Source of the DNA: Lanius collurio
Lineage: Eukaryota; Chordata; Aves; Passeriformes; Laniidae
Assembly (NCBI GenBank): GCA_020086605.1
Contig: JACBWW010000003.1
Span: 584,348 to 648,347 of the forward strand
DNA length: 64,000 nt
Direction: 5' to 3'
A program made the translations under genes and the position numbers. The notes below the pieces were generated by a model. That model was not told the origin of the DNA. It searched no databases and saw nothing but the letters and a program-made list of their open reading frames with translations. Shown here piece after piece: positions 1 to 13,000 of this stretch. Positions within the stretch are counted from its first letter, which is position 1. Each line of letters opens with the position of its first letter.

Positions 1-2285
1 GTTTTCAAGCCTAACTGATGGCTGAGTGTGAGGCAACATGGCAAATATTAATTGGGACTCTATTCTTGACGCTACAAGACAGCAGGGAATAAAGAACAAA
101 GTCATAGCAAGCAAATTGCCTGGAAGAAAAAGATGCTGCCACTGACTGCAGCAAGTCACCTACTGTGTTAACAAGCTGGACCTTCATTAGTTTTTTTAGG
201 GTTTAGCATGAATTTCCTCCACACATAAAAATATTTTCAGTCATGCAAGGAAGAAGAGGCCAACTTTTTTCAGGGCAACACAGATGCCCACCTGATGTGA
301 ATGGAGCCCAGCTCACTAAACAACAGCAGAGCAGAGACTGAGCAGCATGACCGGGCACAGTCACTGCGATCCCTTTTCAGGGTCCTGAAATGCTCATCTT
401 CCTCTTTCAAGCAATGGTGAGATTTAAACAATGTGAGATGAAATACCTGTGAGCATGGAAAGGTTTAGCTGGGGACATGAACTACTTCTGTCAGAGCAAG
501 ATGCACAACCTGCATCATGCAGAAATACAGCGAGGAAGGCACAAGGCTCCTGGAGCAGCAGGGTGATAGGGGTTACACAGAAAAATCAAGACAGTGTACA
601 AATTAAATGATGAGGGGTTCTTTTCCTTTTTTTTTTTTATTAACCACCTTGTTTGCAACTACACCATCTGTGGTATCATGTTTGTTCTTTATAAGGTACT
701 CTCAAAAGAAGGATAATTATGAATTTAAAAACAAGATAGTACTTTTAATATTTCCTGTAATATGTTTCTAAAGTCTTATGTTTTCAGAAGACTGCATCAC
801 AGACAATCAATGGGAAGCCAGGAACATGATAATAAATGCCTGTGGTAGAAAAGCTAAGAAAGAAAATAATGGTGTTCTCCCCCAGACCTATTTCCTGCAC
901 TCTATTTAAGACAATAGGTGGCAACATGTTTTCATGTCCAAGCATCTGGTCAGTGGAGCAAAAGAGGCAGTCTCCACCATGAGGAAAATGGACAAAATAG
1001 AGGCATATGAGCATGAAACAACATCAAAGAAGAGAATAAACAATTTTCCTTCTTAAAATCATCGTTTTAGGGTAGCAGCAGCTTCAAATGAGAAACAGGG
1101 AAACAGGTTGTGTGAGCTGCCTGACACACTATATTACATTACATTACTCTGAGCACAACAACATGACCCACTCTAAAAGCTGCAGAGATGAGTTTGAGAG
1201 CTGGTACTACAATGACAGGAAAAAAATCTGCCTTAAATCTGGTAAGAGTTTTTGACAATTATCTATTCAGAAATACTCCCAGCACAACAAGCACAGCATC
1301 CAAATCACAGTTTGTAAACTACCATTATTTATTAAAGTGAGGGCATTTTGAGACCTGGGAGGTATAAAACTGGGCCTGTGGGAAAAAGAATCAACCAAGA
1401 AATGAAAGAGTCAGAGAGCACTGCTGTAAAAGGTAAACCATTTCAAAAAAGTTAAAGATGGAAAAGTCCTGCTAGGTCATGTGAATCAATGCCCTTACAA
1501 GTGCATGAGAGAGAGAGAAAACAACAAAAGTGCTCTGGGCTTGAACATCATGCACTGGCTGAGGTTGCAGTGACAAATTATAGCAAAAATGGCCAGCCAC
1601 CTCCAGGGAGGGTCTCTGCTGCAACCTCAGGGGAACCAGAAACACACGGCTTGCTTAATCTTGGCACCTGCCTATTACATCTCTGTTGGGAAAAGAGAAG
1701 TATCTTGGAAAGACAGTCATAAATATCCCCCTAAAGCTATTCCTTTTCCATTGCTGATAAATAAAAGACAGTGAAAAAATTCCAGGTATGAGAGGACACC
1801 AGGTCAGTGAGGGAGAAATGGGAGAGAATTTGGTAATGGATTGGATCCTTCTGGCCCAACTATTTTTCCAATTATTTGTAGGAATAAGTCAGTGACAGCA
1901 GTGCAAGCTGCTTCACTCAGAGGAAACAGAACCCAGAAATGAGAAGCAGCAAATAGAAAAGAAATTGGAGAAAATAAGAGAAAAGAGAAATGACAAGGAC
2001 AGGAGAAACCTAGCTGAATTTATGCTAACCCAAGCAGTACTGGGGAATAAGAATGGCTTTCACAAATGTCCTGGAGGGGAAAGGAAAGCCAGCCAGAAAG
2101 TAGTTTTATTAATAAGTGAGAGGAAGATGAAAAAAACAGTATTTCTTCCAAGGCCAAATCACCCACTATGTTTTTCCCAAATAAAATAAAAAACCCGGAT
2201 GTAACAACTGGAAAATAATGAAAATCCTATCCAAATAGCCATTATTGTAGTGTAGGTTACAGGAACAGCTGGAAATTTTGAATAT
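1..2285. other. Unannotated non-coding DNA
   Basis: No gene or identifiable repeat was recognised. The stretch is AT-rich and its reading frames are short and unrelated to any family I know. Small simple-sequence features are a run of 12 T at 627-638 and a short ATTAC triplication near 1130-1146. The purine-rich part from about 1900 to 2200 could be an eroded extension of the CR1-like fragment that follows, but I could not align it. Confidence 0.6.
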
Positions 2286-3440
2286 CCACCATACAGATCA
2301 ACTAGTCTTGTTGCACTCACCCTCAGGTGATGAGGGAATTAGCCAGTTAATTTACTGAACCATTGGCAATTATTTTTGAAAGTCATGGAGAACTATGGAA
2401 GTCCCAAAGGCTGGAAATAAAGCAAATATAGTATTGATTTACACAGAAGGAAGAATGATCTTGGCAATTACTGACCAGCACTTTTATCTTCAATCTCCAG
2501 TAAAATAATCGACCCAGCAGTACAAAAAGAGCTATTAGAAAACTTCAAGAGGGCATTGGAAACATGAGCAACAAGTGACGTGGGATAAAGAAAGAATCCA
2601 TTCTAGAGGGAGTTATTGATGTTTTATACATAGAAGACTAGAATCAAAAGGTAAGGGATAAAAGTAATTAAATCGAAACAGAAGCCTCCCTTCAGCAGCA
2701 CTTAAGCTCATGCTTAAATCTTTCCAAGTCAGGTTTGAGCAACCACTGCCTGAAAAGACAGGCTTGTTTGCATTCACAAGGTTCACCAAGAAGCATAAAC
2801 AATTTGCGTGATAAAGACCTACAGGAAGAGCCACAGCAGAAGGGAGAGTGATAAGGAGCCCTGCAGAAAACCGCAGCAGAGAGACTGATGAGGTAGCAGG
2901 AGCAAGATGTTCACAGGGTTCCTTCCAGTTTTGACTCTGAGTAATGTCGTCATTAGAAATGCAAAAGATGCTGCAAAGTGCACACTCAAGAACAGAAGAC
3001 AAAGGGCAGAAATACAGCAATACATATGTATCTTGAGAATTACAAGTGAGAAGTAACTAAAGGAAATTCAATGTAAAACAAAACCTGCACTAACCCCTAC
3101 TAACACAATCCAAAGTAAAGTGTTTCAAGAAAGAGAAACCCAAAATAAACAGCGTCAGGCACTCAGGAAGAACAAAACTGGACAGCAAATTGTTCACTGC
3201 TTGTAAATTATGGATAAAGCCAGTAGATCATAGTGAAGAGGGGTGATGGACTTTCTCACCTGCTCCGTGCTGGAGCAGGGGAACCCATACTGAGAACCCT
3301 CATTAGATACCAGACAACACAATTAAAAATACTAGAGAGGGACCAAAGAAAAAAAAGGCAAAAATTATTAAGGTGACAAGGTATGGCATTTGAGGAGAGA
3401 CTGACATTAAAGTTTCATTATACCGCTTTGCTGTGTTACA
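2286..3440 (+). mobile_element. Ancient CR1/L3-like LINE fragment (RT to 3' part)
   Basis: This is a heavily decayed non-LTR retrotransposon fragment of the CR1 clade in plus orientation. Around 2333-2395 the translation reads like the CR1 segment 'LRELA..F.EPLAIIFE', just before the RT core. It is followed at 2385-2510 by remnants of the 'SW..GEVP..WK...I..IYK.....DLGNY.P..L.SI..KI' block, with several stops. About 940 bp downstream (3320-3410) lies the CR1 motif block corresponding to 'LERVQRR..K.I' and 'EERL', read from the bases around 3333-3405. That spacing matches a colinear CR1 ORF2, so I treat 2286-3440 as one element. The middle part is poorly recognisable. No intact frame remains and no 3' tail repeat is visible. 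Divergence suggests an old insertion. Confidence 0.6.
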
Positions 3441-6400
3441 AGACTTCAGTTATGCCATCCACTGCATGTCCTCCATGGAGAAAATTGTGGAATGGCATCT
3501 GGGAGCTGGTCACATACAATCGCATTTCCTGATGCCTGTAGCTCTATTTCTGGCACAGAGACAAACTTATGAGTTTACTACAGCCCAAATACCTCCACAC
3601 AGAATGGAAAGGGCAAGAGTAAGATTTTGTTGTGCTCCTTGCAAAAGCAAAGATCAGACTTCAGAGCTAGAGAAAAGAGGAGTGACACAGATATAAGCCA
3701 CACATTCCTGCTTCTAAACCTGAATGACTCCAACATTTTACATACATAAGACAAAGCTACCTTTGAGATTGCCCTATGGATGATTTAATCTCCACAGTCT
3801 TACTTGAGATAGATGTTAGCTGCATGTCAGACACATCCCTGGTATCAGGGTTCAGGGTTGGGGTCCCTCAAGAATACTAAGCACAGCTTCTGCAATTATT
3901 TTCTTACTTTACTTTTTCTTACTGATGGTAATAGAATTTTTTCCCCTTAAATTATTTCCTTTATTTCTTGCCATCTCTCGCTCACATAATTCCAATTATT
4001 TATCATTACTCCTTGCTATTTTTAATGCTTAGCATCTGTTTGAAGAATGCATACTCAAGGCTTGAAAAAGAACGACATAGTAATTTTGCCAGTTTATTGA
4101 AGAAAATTGTAGGTAGACAATGGTGAGAAAATTATGTCAGAATAACACAGAAATGAGGGAACATTTATGACTGGAAAAATCTGACATATTAAATACTCAT
4201 ATAACTGCTTGGTAGAAGGTCATGTAGGTGGTCAGCTATCATTTGTAAACCCCTGATTTAAATCAGACACAGGCCAGAGTTGACAAAAAAGTTAATAACT
4301 ATTAATGACCTTGTGCTGTCAGCTCAGGCCTGATTATTAGCAGGTAACTGCCTGAAAGAGGTGCGGGCTCACATACACTTGCACAGAGCAGCAGGCTGTC
4401 TGATTACCTACAGCTAAACAGGTCAAGACAGGTATAAAATATTCTTCTGATGGCTAAATATCAGCTCAGATTTCAGGACTGAGAGCTGCTCCTGAATGAT
4501 GTTGAGAAAGAGCACTCTAGCTGCATTTGCTCTCTGGCATTTCCCTTTGGAAGAGGATTTACCAGGGATGCTACAAAAGACACATAAGCACCTCCTTTTT
4601 CTTGCCTGCTGCTGCATGGCTGTCTCCTGACATGGAGGTGAAAAAGCAGCTGTGATTTTTCAGGGTTCCCTCTCCTTATCACAACTACCAGCCCCATTTC
4701 AGTCTTCCAGTAATAATATCAATCACCCAGCTTCTCTAGATATAATTAAAACCACCATAGCCATGCCCAGTTATGGCTGCTGTAGGATTTTGTTTCCAAG
4801 ATCTTATTTTCGTTTTCACAGAAATATCTGTATCTTGAGCCAAAACTTCCCAAGACTGCTCTATGCCTGAGGGAAAATTTTGTTTTGTCTTTTTGAAGGC
4901 TTGATCAAATGCAGTACAGCCAGGGCTTTAGAACAAGGAGACAAAAGGAAAAGGATGTGGCTTTTTTATAGCAAAAATAGTTGCGACTTTATTTGAGCTT
5001 TCTTTATGGTTTCAGCCACAAAGAGATCAACTGCAAAAGTGTTTGACAGGATGGTAGCTTTTACAGAAGATATTATGAGGTTTTGAAAGTCATATTTAGT
5101 GACACAGGGAATTTTGTGCACACGCTCTCCTCTCTCAGCTCCAGCACCTCTAATAATACCACTTCCAAACAGCATTCTCTGAGAAGGCTGCTTGCTGTCT
5201 CAGTCTTTCTGACTTTGCCTTTTTTTAATTTTGAAATGCTTCACTTTAGATTGGGAAAGCTTTTGTGAATTAAAGCAATGCTCATATAACCTATCTGCAT
5301 TCAAAACAAAGCAGAGAGAATGAGAAGAAATAAAAAAAATGCCATCTCACAAAATATATTCAAATCCTTCAACAGTATTACAGTAATATTATCCCTGTGG
5401 GTTACTTATTTACTTTGACACTTTTTTGGCTTAATCTCTGTGTAGATGAAACACTAGCTTGTGACCAGCTATAGTTCCAGCCTCTTAGGAAAAAAAAATA
5501 ATCAGGCAATGGTTAATAAAAGCAAGAAATAGGTTATTTTCCATCAACTCAGCTGCAGAATTTCTTCAACCAAAATTCCTGACACAGCAGCCATCACATT
5601 TCTGAGGACTCTCCAAAGATTTACAGCAATTTATTCTCAAAAAAATTAAAATGAAATCTGATTTTAGGAGCAAAGAGATGGGGGAATTATTGCCTGGAAG
5701 ATTAAAAGAAAAAAACCTCACTGAAAATCTGGGTAATAAAGTCAGAGTCTTTCAGCTTTGGCCATTCACCAGTGGCCTTTCTCAAATACACATATATTAA
5801 AATATATTAATATTTCTACTGGTCTGTGAGGTATTACTGACTCTGCCACAGTCTGCCATTCCTGAGGAAGCAGTCTCAGGTGCCAGTGACAGGCTTCAGC
5901 AGCTACACAAAGAAGTATTCCAACTCACCAAGGTGAATTAGCAGCCTAGCAGCACTGTGTTCAATATCCATCTCAGAAAGGTACAATTCTGTTAGCAATA
6001 TAGCACTCAGGAACACCTTCAGAGTCCTAGTCTGGAAATCCCTAGGCCATCCTATTTCTTCATGCCTTTCTGAACTGGCTGCTCCCTTCTCTCAGATGTC
6101 CTGAGGCAAGAATGCCTGCTCCCCAAAATAGCTCAGAGCTGACATCTTTACCTGTGATGCTTGCTCAGCCCCATGGTCTCTGATGCACGAATGAATTAGC
6201 AGTGCTGAAATGAAAGATAAGAATTTTTTAATTGCAGTTGATGAACTATTATGGTTTTGAATCTTTTTTACATATTCAGCAATTTTTTATTAGCATCGCT
6301 TTGAGGAACATTTTTTTTAAAAAAATGTAGTTCATGGATTCTTTTGGGCTTCACTCTGATTTTAGGGTTGAGCTAAATGTTAAACCACAAAGGACTGAAA

Positions 6401-6455
6401 ATATTTCCTACTAGACTTTCTTTAAATTTAGAATTGTGAATAACAGTTCAATTTA
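3441..6455. other. Unannotated non-coding DNA
   Basis: No gene or clear repeat was seen. The longest frames (for example 3433-3696 plus, 87 codons) show no recognisable domain. A near-palindromic T8/A7 block flanked by ACA and TGT sits at 6308-6328, and AT-rich TATATTAA-type sequence occurs near 5795-5815. Confidence 0.55.
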
Positions 6456-6930
6456 ATTCCCCTTTATTTGGCACTAGTCAGGCTACATGGCAATTATTCT
6501 GTCCAGTTTTGTGTCCCCAGATACAAGGATATTGACCAACAGAGTGAACTAAGCAGAGGGCCACCAAGATCTTTCTTGCTATGTGAGATAAGACTGAGGA
6601 AACAAGGCTCGTTCACCCCAAAGGAAAAAAAAAATGACCTGCCAGCAGCCTGCCAAAGAGGTTATTGAAAAGATGGAAGTAGGCTCTTCACTGAGATGTG
6701 TGATCATAGAACAAGACTGTGGCCATAAAATTAATGAGGGCGTGTCCAGACAGGATATAAGGAGAAACCTTTCCACCACAGAGACAGTCAGACTTTGGTG
6801 CAGATTATCCAAAAAGGTTGTGCAGGCTCCATCCTTGAAGGTTTCTAGTGCCTGACTGGATCATGCCCCAAGAAGCCAGGTCTGACTTTAGCAGGCTCTG
6901 CTGGGAGGTAAGCTCTCCCTAGAGCCCTTC
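6456..6930 (+). mobile_element. CR1 LINE, 5'-truncated 3' fragment
   Basis: This is a plus-strand CR1 fragment covering the end of ORF2 and part of the 3' UTR. The translation near 6468-6540 resembles the CR1 C-terminal block 'ALVR.H..Y.VQF..P.YK.DI'. The bases at 6540-6610 correspond to 'E..QR.P.RS' and the following '..RLRK.G.F.P.EKK' block. Downstream, 6640-6850 follows the CR1 pattern in which cleavage-era residues such as 'DCGHKI' and 'RLWC..SKKVVQAPSL' can still be picked out. The end near 6930 is eroded and lacks the octamer tail. Frames are interrupted, and the moderate divergence implies an old but recognisable insertion. Confidence 0.75.
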
Positions 6931-9885
6931 CCTGCAGACTGTGGTTCCTCAGCTCCCCCAGGCACTGCGCACTACTGATTGATCAACATTGTGGCCACAG
7001 CCTGTGGTGACTATATGCAGTGAATGTCTTTGGGGAGCTCAAGGACTTGGGAGAGGCACTGAAGGCCTCCCTCCTCTTTTGCTGAAACCTGCAGGTTTCA
7101 AGAAAAACTGCCTTCAAGCTCTAGAACTTCCTATGGCCCACAGAGTTAATGCCCTAGTGCACTAACACTGCATTCAAGGCCATCCTTTAGATATCCTGGA
7201 TGAGTCTGAATTACCTTGATTCTCACTTTCTGTTTTGTAAAGCAGAAACACCCACAAAAAGAAATAGGAATCTTTCAGGGAGTTTTTAATCTAGTGCCTC
7301 GCTACAGAAGGCTGCTTTGTCCTGATTTCCATTTGCACAGCTCCTGGAGACACAAGTGTGCCACAGGGATATGCAGCTGGGGCGTTAGCTGGGGCTCATA
7401 AATATGGCTGTTTCCCTAAGTATTTGTGGATGTGCTTTATTGCTCTGTTTGGAATCACTGGCCATTTAAAAATACTATTATCAACTGCTTATGCAGTTGC
7501 AGTGATCCAGTTCTGCAAAAGATGGTTCTCCAGCCATAACAACTCTGTATTGAAATGTCTAATCATTTGCACAAAACCATTTTTGTGGTTACTGAGCAGA
7601 CACACACAGCCCCACAGCTGTCATGCTGAGAAGTCAGAGATTTCCCCTCACTTGACTTGTTCCTCTGGTGCCTACTTTCTGGGAGTGAGGGGACAGACCA
7701 GAGACTTCTCTGTCTAAACTAGGAAAGTTATTTTCAGCATGACTGCTCTCTGCCGTTCTAGGCAGTGGAGGTGGAGGTGTTCAGGGCTTAGGGACTGAGC
7801 TCTTCCATATTCCCACTGCTGGATGGAACTCAAATGTTTTATCATCCTGGCCTCCTTTTCCATCCAAGCAACAGTTTCTCCACATAGCAGCACACAGCCT
7901 CTGCTAGAAAATGAATGTAAGTCCCAGAGCTGTGGAGAGAGTTCTGAGGACTTCAAAAATTGCCCCAGATTGTAAGCAGACCCATGTATATACCAGCATG
8001 GGTTTAAACAGTTGCTCTCCCCATCCAAGCTCATGCTTCTAATTTATTTGTGCATGCAGTCACAGGCTGCCTGCCCAGACAGCCCAGGACAGTGAGCTGG
8101 GAAGTACACCGTACTCCTCCAACCAAACCCGTCCACAAGAAATGGGGCAACAGCAAGGGAGGCTCCAGATCTGGCACAGATTCATGGCATTTTCTGCTGT
8201 AGCTGTCTCCCTGCCACAACCTTGTACAGTGCTCGGTTTGGATTGCCTTACTGCAAAGTTTCAGAGCAAAAGGAGCCATTACATTGTTTAATGGAACCTC
8301 TCATGTATCAAAATTACAGCTTTTGTACAAAATACAGAGTAGACCTGGATTTGATTAAAGACACCTGCTAGACAGGCATTTGTGGCACAGAAACCTCTGC
8401 CTGGAGTGCAGACTTTGGCATCAGGAGCTGCATTGCTGTTTGCCTGGGACAGAAAACTGTCTGCAGTATCTGAAGGACGAGGGAATAATAGCAGCCTTTT
8501 CTTTCCCTCTGCTGGCAGCAAGGAGAGGAGCACTGTAGCTTTGTGCTCATCCCGAGCCTGCAGAGCTGGGTGCCTTGCACTACCTCCAGTAAAGGACATG
8601 TAGCTAAAAAACAACCACATTTTTCTCTTCCTTTTGTTTTTTTCCCTTTCTTAAAACTTACCTTCTTTATCAGACTCTTTCTGTGCATTTTTTTAGATTA
8701 GAACACCCTGGTTATATACTCTTGACAACAGTATTTTATAATGAATAGATTTGACAGCCCTCTAACTATTGACTCTCACATTAAAAGAATTGATTGAGAT
8801 TTCCAGCAGAATAATTATACACATGTAAAATCAGTTATTAATGAGCTTTGTAAGGAAAGCTAAAACCATTGAATCATGACATGCAACTTTCATATCAAGG
8901 GCAACAATCACAGCGTCAGGAATTTCTAGTCTTGCATAAAAACAAAAGCCCAGGATCTGTAGTCTTTTTACAGTCCTTGCAAATCATCAGTTTCTCTGAA
9001 GTGGCATGGGATGTGTATGTCAGGGGAAATTTATCCTGCACAGTTTCACGTTAGTTTTTATCCTGCTATCACCTCTGCATTGTGAGACTTCTAGTTGATC
9101 TGCTGGCCCCCATAAAAATCAGCCTGCTCAAAAGAAATCATTATTCACTTCTGCATACTTCCTCTCCCAACCTCCAAAAACATTCTTGTAAAGCTTAAAA
9201 AGGGCACTTTGGTTAGTTGGGTATTTTGTTGTTTGCAGGCTGGGCCCTTAAGCCTGTGGATGACAAAGGGCAGAGGACAGGGAAACAGGGAGCCTGCCCC
9301 CACACACCAAAACCCATCGTGTGCTTCTGCCACTTCTTATTTGCTGTGGACAGGAAGACAAAATATGGAAACAGTGCAGGAAAGGTCACTCTCAAGTTCA
9401 AACCCAGCTGAAGCTCTGATCTTCCACATGTCTTATGAGCAAGTTGAGGTTTTTCATGAAATTCTGTATCAATTTCCGCAGCAAAGAGGTTCAGATGAGC
9501 TTGCACCTCTGTCTGAACCACCAAACCTTTTGAAGTTTGCCATCACTGCTGTTTTTCTCCCATACTACTTTCTCTCACTCTGACTGAGCTCTTACAGAAC
9601 TACCCAGTCCCGATAACCATGAAAAAAATGATAGAAAAGAGGGCTTAAAATAGAAGCAAAAGTAGTGTTTTCAGAAATTACAGGCTGGCACATAGAGAAT
9701 TATGGCCAGTGATCCAGGGAAATCCTAACACAGGGTATCTGGTAAGTATGACTTGTAGCAAACATCAGTAAACCTAACACAGACATTTGCTTGTGTTATT
9801 TTATACCTCTTCTTATGCTGGGCTGTCATGCCCAACCATTTAATCTGAGAAGACGGAACAAAGACCTACATGCAGAAAGCTGTGG
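6931..9885. other. Unannotated non-coding DNA
   Basis: No gene or identifiable repeat was recognised. Frames such as 7358-7717 plus (119 codons) and 9209-9583 plus (124 codons) have no domain I recognise and overlap opposite-strand frames of similar length, as expected by chance. The 7210-7520 part is rich in TAAATA/ATTTAAA-like words and has a non-repetitive, enhancer-like texture. Confidence 0.55.
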
Positions 9886-10045
9886 GCCTGGAGGTCAGGA
9901 GGCAGCTTTCAATTTCTGGTCCTGTTGCCTCCTGCCCTGAGCAGGACACCTCACCTCTTGCTGTCCTGACTGTATACAGAGGATTCAGAGGATCTCTCTC
10001 CTTCCTAGGTCATGATGAGGCTTCACTCATCTTGCACTGAAGATA
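9886..10045 (+). repeat. Possible MIR-like core-SINE remnant
   Basis: The order of short words resembles the middle and 3' half of an amniote MIR/core-SINE in plus orientation. It begins with a GGTCAGGAGGC-like start, then a 'TCTGGTCCTG' stretch, a 'CACCTCACCTCTTGC' segment where MIR has its conserved 'AC.T.ACCTCT' words, and finally a 'CCTAGGTCATGATGAGGC' segment. Similarity is weak and interrupted. This is pattern recognition, not an alignment. Confidence 0.3.
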
Positions 10046-13000
10046 AACTTTGTGTGAACTGTTAGCAGGTTTGACTAGCATGAAGGTGGGCTAAATTTTG
10101 GTGCTCTTATTCATCTAGGTACATGTGAAGCCTCATTGTACCCCCTGAAAAGCTGGGCTCCTTAAACAAGTAGGATCAATCCCTTCTTCTTTGTGACTGT
10201 AGATGGCAGAGAAAACTGAGAGGGCATAGGTTAAAGTTTGAATATTGAAAGTAAATTAGGAAACTGAACTGTTGCCTGTAAACTGAAGGCATAATTCCCT
10301 AGGGTGCCTTTTCCTGGGGCCAGGAGCACAATGGCTGTTTGTTATCAGCAGAGATGTAGTGTTGCCACAGTAATTGAAACAGACTGCTCCCTCTGGCATA
10401 TACCAAGCAGCAACAGTTTACTGTGAGGGAGGGCTAGGGAAGAAGGGGAACAGAGGAAAAAACATGTAAAATATGGATAAAAGTGCCCATGAATAGCTAA
10501 AAAAGCATGATCTCATTGTGTTCAGCATGACATCAAGCCCAGCAATGCCACAGGTGGCTGCTCAGCAATGCCTGTTTACCTGCAAGTGAGCTGCAGCTTT
10601 CCTTCCAGGAGAGTCGAGCTTGCCTTTCACTCACAGAGCTCTCCCTCAGGCTGACAAGTTGGCAATCGTTGCTTGATCACTGGAATATTTTATGCAATAA
10701 GAATCTCCTGCAGGGATTTGGCAGTGCAGTCCTGGTGTCTCCTTTGGCTTCTCCAGCTGTTCCTTGCCCAGCTATGTCTTTGAGCATTGTAAAGCGTTAG
10801 CTGTGGATCATGATCAAAACAACTATGGCTGGAAGAAAAGAGATTTGTTTTACTTCTTTATGGTCAGGACAAGGATGGACAGCATTTTGTTGGTAGTAGG
10901 GTTTTGTTCTGTTTTATGCTCTTTTTATGTGCTCCCCTGACTTATTCTCTGTAATTTCCCACTTTGTATAAGAAGAGCTGTGGGTTTCCTTCAGCTCTCT
11001 ACAAATATCTACATAAAAACTCTGGATACATAAAAGATGTGGACAGAGCACCAAAATAAGCACTCTTGACCCTTTCTTTTGTTGTTAGCAATCGGGAGCA
11101 TTGTTACTGCTCAGAATCACAGAGGCATTCAGAATGCACTGGATGCTGGTGGGCGAGATTCAAGAGCACAGCTCGAGCCCTGAGTGAGCATGGTCTGGGA
11201 CACTGCAAAATCCAGTGAAGAGATTCAGATCTGGGCTTTGATGAATGGTATCTCTGGGTCCTGCACACTGAAGCCTAGAGTCAGATTTAGACCTCATGTC
11301 TCAAATTGTCTCTCTTAAAAATAATATTTCTAGTGATGTTTGGACCAAAGAAACAGCAGTGAACAGTTACAGTTCTGCAATCCTTTTTCTTAATGCCCAT
11401 AATATTTCATGAGATCGCAGAAGGGAACCTGGATGCTAAATTCCCATTTCCTTTACAAAGGCTCTTGCAGGAACTCATTGGTGAAGTGATGATGAAAGCC
11501 TGCAGCTCATTTCACCATTTGGACTCCCAGAGTGGCAGTAACAAAGCTCTGGGCTCCTGTTTCATGGTGTTTCCAAGTGAACAGCACTTCTTTTGCAGCC
11601 ACTAAGCTGGGGATTTGCTGTTTCATGCTGTTCTGGAAGCTCACCATGAGACTGAGAACCACTCTGGATGTTTTCCTCCCCTCACATCTTTACTAGTAAC
11701 ATAAGTTTTACAGGCCAGATTCTGGAGTAGAAACTTCCTTGCCAGAGTTCCACCTCTTAGTCATGAGCAAGTCCACTTCTTCCATAACAGAATCGTGGGA
11801 TTTGTGATGTTAAAATGAACAGGAAGCAGCAAAAGCTGTTTTAATTACCAAAAATAGGACATGTTTGGAGGACAGATCTAAAATCTACTGATCTCAGTGG
11901 AAGCCTTTTTCCACTGAACTAAGCAGGTTTTGGATCAGATCTCCAATTAAGGAAAATGGTCTTGCTGCTGCTTAGCTGTTTTTCACTGTAGGCTGATTGA
12001 CCTCTGCCTTCCTCACTCATCTCGGAGCAGGCCCTCTGATCAGACTGGAGAAAAACCCTGTCTCCTGGTCTTGACTGGTCATGCTGCCATTTACCTCACC
12101 TCTCCATTTTCAGTGCTGCTCTTCCTGGTATCTCTATGCTCTTTTTGCCTACTCCCAGAAGAAGAGACAACGTTTTACAGAGGAGCAGTGAAGCTGAATG
12201 GCTGCTACTGAGAAAGGAATCCCTGGGCCTTTGCAGCCCTGCAGAGCCACTGAAAAGTACAGTAAAGATGAGAGTGGTGAGGAATGTATAAGAATGGAAA
12301 TTTTTAAAGGGCCAACAAGATTGATATTGCTCATGAACTGTGAGACACTACCTATCTAAGTGGTAGGGACAGTTTCTCTACTCTCTAAGAGATCCTTATC
12401 CTCCTCAGGACATCTGCAGGAGACTATTTCTGTAAATTGTGATTTGAAAGCCTGTCACCTGATGTGACTCCTGGGGGCAAAAGCAGCATCACTTCAGTAC
12501 AATCCCAGCATGAAGAAGTTAATAAAGTATATGTCACTGGGAAACCATCTGTACCCGTAGGGTAAGAGAAGGTCACACATGAATTTACGGAAACTGGACA
12601 TGCTGCATAAACTGTGGATTGAAATCTCCTTTTCACTCATATATGAACACATTGAGTGCAAACAGGATCAGGACACAAAGAGAAATAAGAGTGACAATAT
12701 TTCAGATTGATGAACTTTGGCCGGATTTTCTTTCATTTTCTTTTTCCCTTGGTACATGGGGTACTTAGATGTTAGGTGGGCTGGACATACTTTCTCCTTC
12801 CTCTGGTAATTAAAATACTCAGATCAATGTCATGTACAGAAGAAAGAAAATAATGGGGGCAACTGAATTCGTTAATGATAGGAGATTCTGGAAGAATTTG
12901 ATGGCCTCTCTGAATTTCAAAATAGATGTTACTTGGTGCCAGCAGTTGGATCAGTCTGTGGTGTAAATGATCATGAGCACAGTGGCAGTGTCATTGATTT

